DNA from: Limnoperna fortunei
Lineage: Eukaryota; Mollusca; Bivalvia; Mytilida; Modiolidae
NCBI GenBank assembly: GCA_944474755.1
Contig: OX104117.1
Location: 80,080,926 to 80,144,925 of the forward strand
Length of the DNA: 64,000 nt
Direction: 5' to 3'
Part shown: in pieces, positions 56,301-62,300 of the stretch
How the letters are laid out: each line of letters begins with the position of its first letter
How positions within the stretch are numbered: the stretch's first letter is position 1
Notes under the pieces: generated by a model
What the model was told of the DNA's origin: nothing
Database searches by the model: none
The model's input: only the letters and a program-made list of their open reading frames with translations
Program-made: the position numbers and the translations under genes

Positions 56301-59300
56301 GTTTGATGGGGTTTACATGTAATTTTGACAGACCCTGTGCCTTTAACTTTCTGTTTGATGGGGTTTACATGTAATTTTGACAGACCCTGTGCCTTTAACT
56401 TTCTGTTTGATTGGGTTTACATGTAATTTTAACAGACCCTGTGCCTTTAACTTTCTGTTTGATGGGGTTTACATGTAATTTTGACAGACCGTGTGCCTTT
56501 AACTTTCTGTTTGATGGGGTTTACATGTAATATTGACATACCATGTGCTTTTAACTTTCTGTTTGATGGGGTTTACATGTAATTTTGACAGACCGTGTGC
56601 CTTTAACTTTCTGTTTGATGGGGTTTACATGTAATATTGACAGACCCTGTGCCTTTAACTTTCTGTTTGATGGGGTTTACATGTAATTTTGACATACCAT
56701 GTGCTTTTAACTTTCTGTTTGATGGGGTTTACATGTAATTTTGACAGACCGTGTGCCTTTAACTTTCTGTTTGATGGGGTTTACATGTAATTTTAACAGA
56801 CCCTGTGCCTTTAACTTTCTGTTTGATGGGGTTTACATGTAATTTTGACATACCATGTGCCTTTAACTTTCTGTTTGATGGGGTTTACATGTAATTTTAA
56901 CAGACCCTGTGCCTTTAACTTTCTGTTTGATGGGGTTTACATGTAATTTTGACATACCATGTGCCTTTAACTTTCTGTTTGATGGGGTTTACATGTAATT
57001 TTGACAGACCCTGTGCCTTTAACTTTCTGTTTGATGGGGTTTACATGTAATTTTGACAGACTGTGTGCCTTTAACTTTCTGTTTGATGGGGTTTACATGT
57101 AATTTTAACAGACCCTGTGCCTTTAACTTTCTGTTTGATGGGGTTTACATGTAATTTTGACAGACCGTGTGCCTTTAACTTTCTGTTTGATGGGGTTTAC
57201 ATGTAATTTTGACAGACCCTGTGCCTTTAACTTTCTGTTTGATTGGGTTTACATGTAATTTTAACAGACCCTGTGCCTTTAACTTTCTGTTTGATTGGGT
57301 TTACATGTAATTTTAACAGACCCTGTGCCTTTAACTTTCTGTTTGATGGGGTTTACATGTAATTTTGACAGACCCTGTGCCTTTAACTTTCTGTTTGATG
57401 GGGTTTACATGTAATTTTGACAGACCCTGTGCCTTTAACTTTCTGTTTGATGGGGTTTACATGTAATATTGACATACCATGTGCCTTTAACTTTCTGTTT
57501 GATGGGGTTTACATGTAATTTTAACAGACCCTGTGCCTTTAACTTTCTGTTTGATGGGGTTTACATGTAATTTTGACATACCCTGTGCCTTTAACTTTCT
57601 GTTTGATGGGGTTTACATGTAATTTTAACAGACCCTGTGCCTTTAACTTTCTGTTTGATGGGGTTTACATGTAATTTTAACAGACCCTGTGCCTTTAACT
57701 TTCTGTTTGATGGGGTTTACATGTAATTTTGACAGACCATGTGCCTTTAACTTTCTGTTTGATGGGGTTTACATGTAATTTTGACAGACCCTGTGCCTTT
57801 AACTTTCTGTTTGATGGGGTTTACATGTAATTTTGACAGACCCTGTGCCTTTAACTTTCTGTTTGATGGGGTTTACATGTAATTTTGACAGACCCTGTGC
57901 CTTTAACTTTCTGTTTGATGGGGTTTACATGTAATTTTGACAGACCCTGTGCCTTTAACTTTCTGTTTGATGGGGTTTACATGTAATTTTGACAGGCCAT
58001 GTGCCTTTAACTTTCTGTTTGATGGGGTTTACATGTAATTTTGACAGACCCTGTGCCTTTAACTTTCTGTTTGATGGGGTTTACATGTAATTTTGACAGA
58101 CCCTGTGCCTTTTACTTTCTGTTTGATGGGGTTTACAAGTAATTTTAACAGACCCTGTGCCTTTAACTTTCTGTTTGATGGGGTTTACATGTAATTTTAA
58201 CAGACCCTGTGCCTTTAACTTTCTGTTTGATGGGGTTTACATGTAATTTTGACAGACCATGTGCCTTTAACTTTCTGTTTGATGGGGTTTACATGTAATT
58301 TTGACAGACCATGTGCCTTTAACTTTCTGTTTGATGGGGTTTACATGTAATTTTGACATACCATGTGCCTTTAACTTTCTGTTTGATGGGGTTTACATGT
58401 AATTTTAACAGACCCTGTGCCTTTAACTTTCTGTTTGATGGGGTTTACATGTAATTTTAACAGACCCTGTGCCTTTAACTTTCTGTTTGATGGGGTTTAC
58501 ATGTAATTTTGACAGACCCTGTGCCTTTAACTTTCTGTTTGATGGGGTTTACATGTAATTTTGACAGACCGTGTTCCTTTAACTTTCTGTTTGATGGGGT
58601 TTACATGTAATTTTGACAGACCCTGTGCCTTTAACTTTCTGTTTGATGGGGTTTACATGTAATTTTGACAGACCGTGTGCCTTTAACTTTCTGTTTGATG
58701 GGGTTTACATGTAATTTTGACAGACCCTGTGCCTTTAACTTTCTGTTTGATTGGGTTTACATGTAATTTTAACAGACCCTGTGCCTTTAACTTTCTGTTT
58801 GATGGGGTTTACATGTAATTTTAACAGACCCTGTGCCTTTAACTTTCTGTTTGATGGGGTTTACATGTAATTTTGACAGACCCTGTGCCTTTAACTTTCT
58901 GTTTGATGGGGTTTACATGTAATTTTGACAGACCGTGTTCCTTTAACTTTCTGTTTGATGGGGTTTACATGTAATTTTGACAGACCCTGTGCCTTTAACT
59001 TTCTGTTTGATGGGGTTTACATGTAATTTTGACAGACCGTGTGCCTTTAACTTTCTGTTTGATGGGGTTTACATGTAATTTTGACAGACCCTGTGCCTTT
59101 AACTTTCTGTTTGATGGGGTTTACATGTAATTTTGACAGACCGTGTGCCTTTAACTTTCTGTTTGATGGGGTTTACATGTAATTTTGACAGACCCTGTGC
59201 CTTTAACTTTCTGTTTGATTGGGTTTACATGTAATTTTAACAGACCCTGTGCCTTTAACTTTCTGTTTGATGGGGTTTACATGTAATTTTGACAGACCGT

Positions 59301-62300
59301 GTGCCTTTAACATTCTGTTTGATGGGGTTTACATGTAATTTTAACAGACCCTGTGCCTTTAACTTTCTGTTTGATGGGGTTTACATGTAATTTTGACAGA
59401 CCGTGTGCCTTTAACTTTCTGTTTGATGGGGTTTACATGTAATTTTGACAGACCATGTGCCTTTAACTTTCTGTTTGATGGGGTTTACATGTAATTTTGA
59501 CATACCATGTGCCTTTAACTTTCTGTTTGATGGGGTTTACATGTAATTTTAACAGACCCTGTGCCTTTAACTTTCTGTTTGATGGGGTTTACATGTAATT
59601 TTGACAGACCGTGTGCCTTTAACTTTCTGTTTGATGGGGTTTACATGTAATTTTGACAGACCATGTGCCTTTAACTTTCTGTTTGATGGGGTTTACATGT
59701 AATTTTGACAGACCCTGTGCCTTTAACTTTCTGTTTGATGGGGAATTATTATTGACTTTGTGTGAACTGTTCCATAATTTTGCAGGATGTATTAACATAC
59801 AGTTTAATACCCAGCGTTGGAGTGACAGATTACTTCTACATGGTGCCATCTACTGGTCAGATCACCGTGGGTACACTGTTGACTAAGGATGCAACAAAGG
59901 CTGCCACATACAGGGTAAGTAATAAAATATACCCAAATAAATGAGTCATGGAGATTTCACTGTGAATGAAAATACATTTGTTACTGCAGGAAAAATAAAA
60001 AATATTTTAAGTTATTTGGATTTCTCATCATAAATCTATAAATTTTATAAACTGTAATTTATAAACTTATTATTAAACAGACACTTAAAGGGACTTGTTG
60101 ATGTGGAAGCATTTCACAAGCTAAGGAAAAACTCAATTTTTGTCTCGCCTGCGACGATGGAGGCGAGACATATGTATGGGAATCCGGTGGCGGCGGCGGC
60201 GTAAACACTTCGACATCTTGCTTCATATCTTTGTAAGCCCAAGCCCTAGGTCCATCAAATTTGGTCCTGAGGTAGCTTATGATGAGTACTTGCCAGTCAG
60301 TCACCTGTCACCTGACCTTGACCTCAATTTCACGGTCCAGCGACTACGTTAAAGTTTTTGGGTTACGGCAGTTCCTCTGTAATTACGCATGGTAGGATGA
60401 CAATATTTGGTATATAGGTTGCTGATGAGTAGTACATGACTGTCTGGTAGATGTCACCTTACCTTGACCTCAATTTCATGGTCCAGCGACTACGTTAAAG
60501 TTTTTGGGTTACGGCAGTTCCTCTATAACCATGCATGGTAGGATGACAATATTTGGTATATAGGTTGCTGATGACTAGTACATGACTGTCTGGTAGGTGT
60601 CACCTGACCTTGACCTCAATTTCACCGTGAAAAATGGCAGAGGAAGAACATGACTCACTAAGAAGTGGACAATTTCCTCCTACCAAGGGAACCCAAACTG
60701 AAGAACTAGGATCAGTTGACCTCTTTCCACCATAGGAATGAGGTATTGAAGCCTGAGAAATGGCAGAGGAGGAACATGACTCACTGAGAAGTGGACAATT
60801 TTCTCCTACTATCCAAAGAAACAAAATAAAACTTCACCATTGGGTGGACCTTGTTTCCTTCTATTTGAAGTTAACCAAGGGAACCCAAACAGAAGAAGTA
60901 GGGTTAGCTGACCTCTTTCCAATAAGAACGAGGTACCAAACCCTGAGAAATGGCAGAGGAGGAACATGACTCACTTAAAAGTGGACAATTTTCTCCTACC
61001 ATCCAAAGAAACAACACAAGACTTCATCATTGGGTGGACCTTGTTTCCTTCTAATTTGAAGTTTACCAAGGAAACCCAAAAAGGAGAACTAGGATTAGCT
61101 GACCTCTTTCCACAATAGGAACTAGGTACTGAACCCTGAGGAATGCTAGAGGAGGAACATGACTCACTTAGAAGTGGACAATTTTCTCCTACCATCCCAA
61201 GAAACAACACAAGACTTCATTGGGCGGACCTTGTTTCCTTCTATTTGAAGTTTACCAAGGAAACCCAAAAAGAAGAACTAGGATTAGCTGACCTCTTTCC
61301 ACAATAGGAACTAGGTACTGAACCCTGAGGAATGTTAGAGGAGGTATATGTATTTAACCTTCATCTAGTCATAACAAGGACTCCTACAAGCCTTGAGACG
61401 GAGGATTATCAAAATTCTCAAATCTCTTGATAAATAGAAGGGTGCCTAACAACAGACACTGTAAGGCCCCTAGACTACCATTAACTTGCAATAAGGAGCA
61501 CAGAGGACAAAAGTCAAAGCCAAATATATGACAGAGTCCATTAAGATCAATGATCAACAGAAAAAATCTCTTCCCTAGAAATATGCAAGACATCCAAGAC
61601 TGAGTATTTACAAAATCTAAGAGAATGAAAAGTAAGCAATTGTACCTAACAAGAAATAAGTGAGGCCCTTAGCTTACCATTAACTTGCAGAAAATGTGAC
61701 AAAAAAACTCACAGAATTACTCGCCTTTGTCCTTCAGTCAAATTCTACTAGCTGCCATACAATGTTCAGCCATATGTAGAAACTGAGGACAATTTTACAG
61801 TCAGGAGATTTTTCCTGACTGAAAGCAAGACTTTGAGAAGGAATCGAATGGTTTCAAACCTTATAAAGCCAAATAAGCTTTATCCTTCCCAAAAAGGAAC
61901 CATGGATATCGATATCCTCTGGTTAAATACTTACCTGGGAAGGACTAGAGATAAAAACCAAAACTAAGGAAGAGACAGATCAAAATACCTACCAATGTAC
62001 TATTTCATAAAATTTATTAAATTGATTAATAAATTTCTAACAAATAATTATAATCAATACTTATAATTATTTTATTATAACATACCACTATTAAATTTAA
62101 AAACAAAATAAATTTAAATAATGGCCCTGAAACAAAGTAGGTTACCCTGGCAAAAGAATCATTCCTCATGCCAATGGGAAAAATTTATACCACACAGACC
62201 TTACCACAGTGTAGACTGTTTGCCTCTGACAGCACATGGTAGGCTAAGTGGAAATGTAAAACTACTTACATGACATTCAGTCAGGTAACTTTATACAACC

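Noticed and set aside
46424..59743. Centromeric or telomeric satellite
   Set aside because: It sits inside one intron of a gene whose exons continue on both sides, and the unit is not telomere-like.
60600..61210. Small serine-rich open frames, minus strand
   Set aside because: They follow the 190-bp tandem repeat and are not conserved between its copies as a frame.
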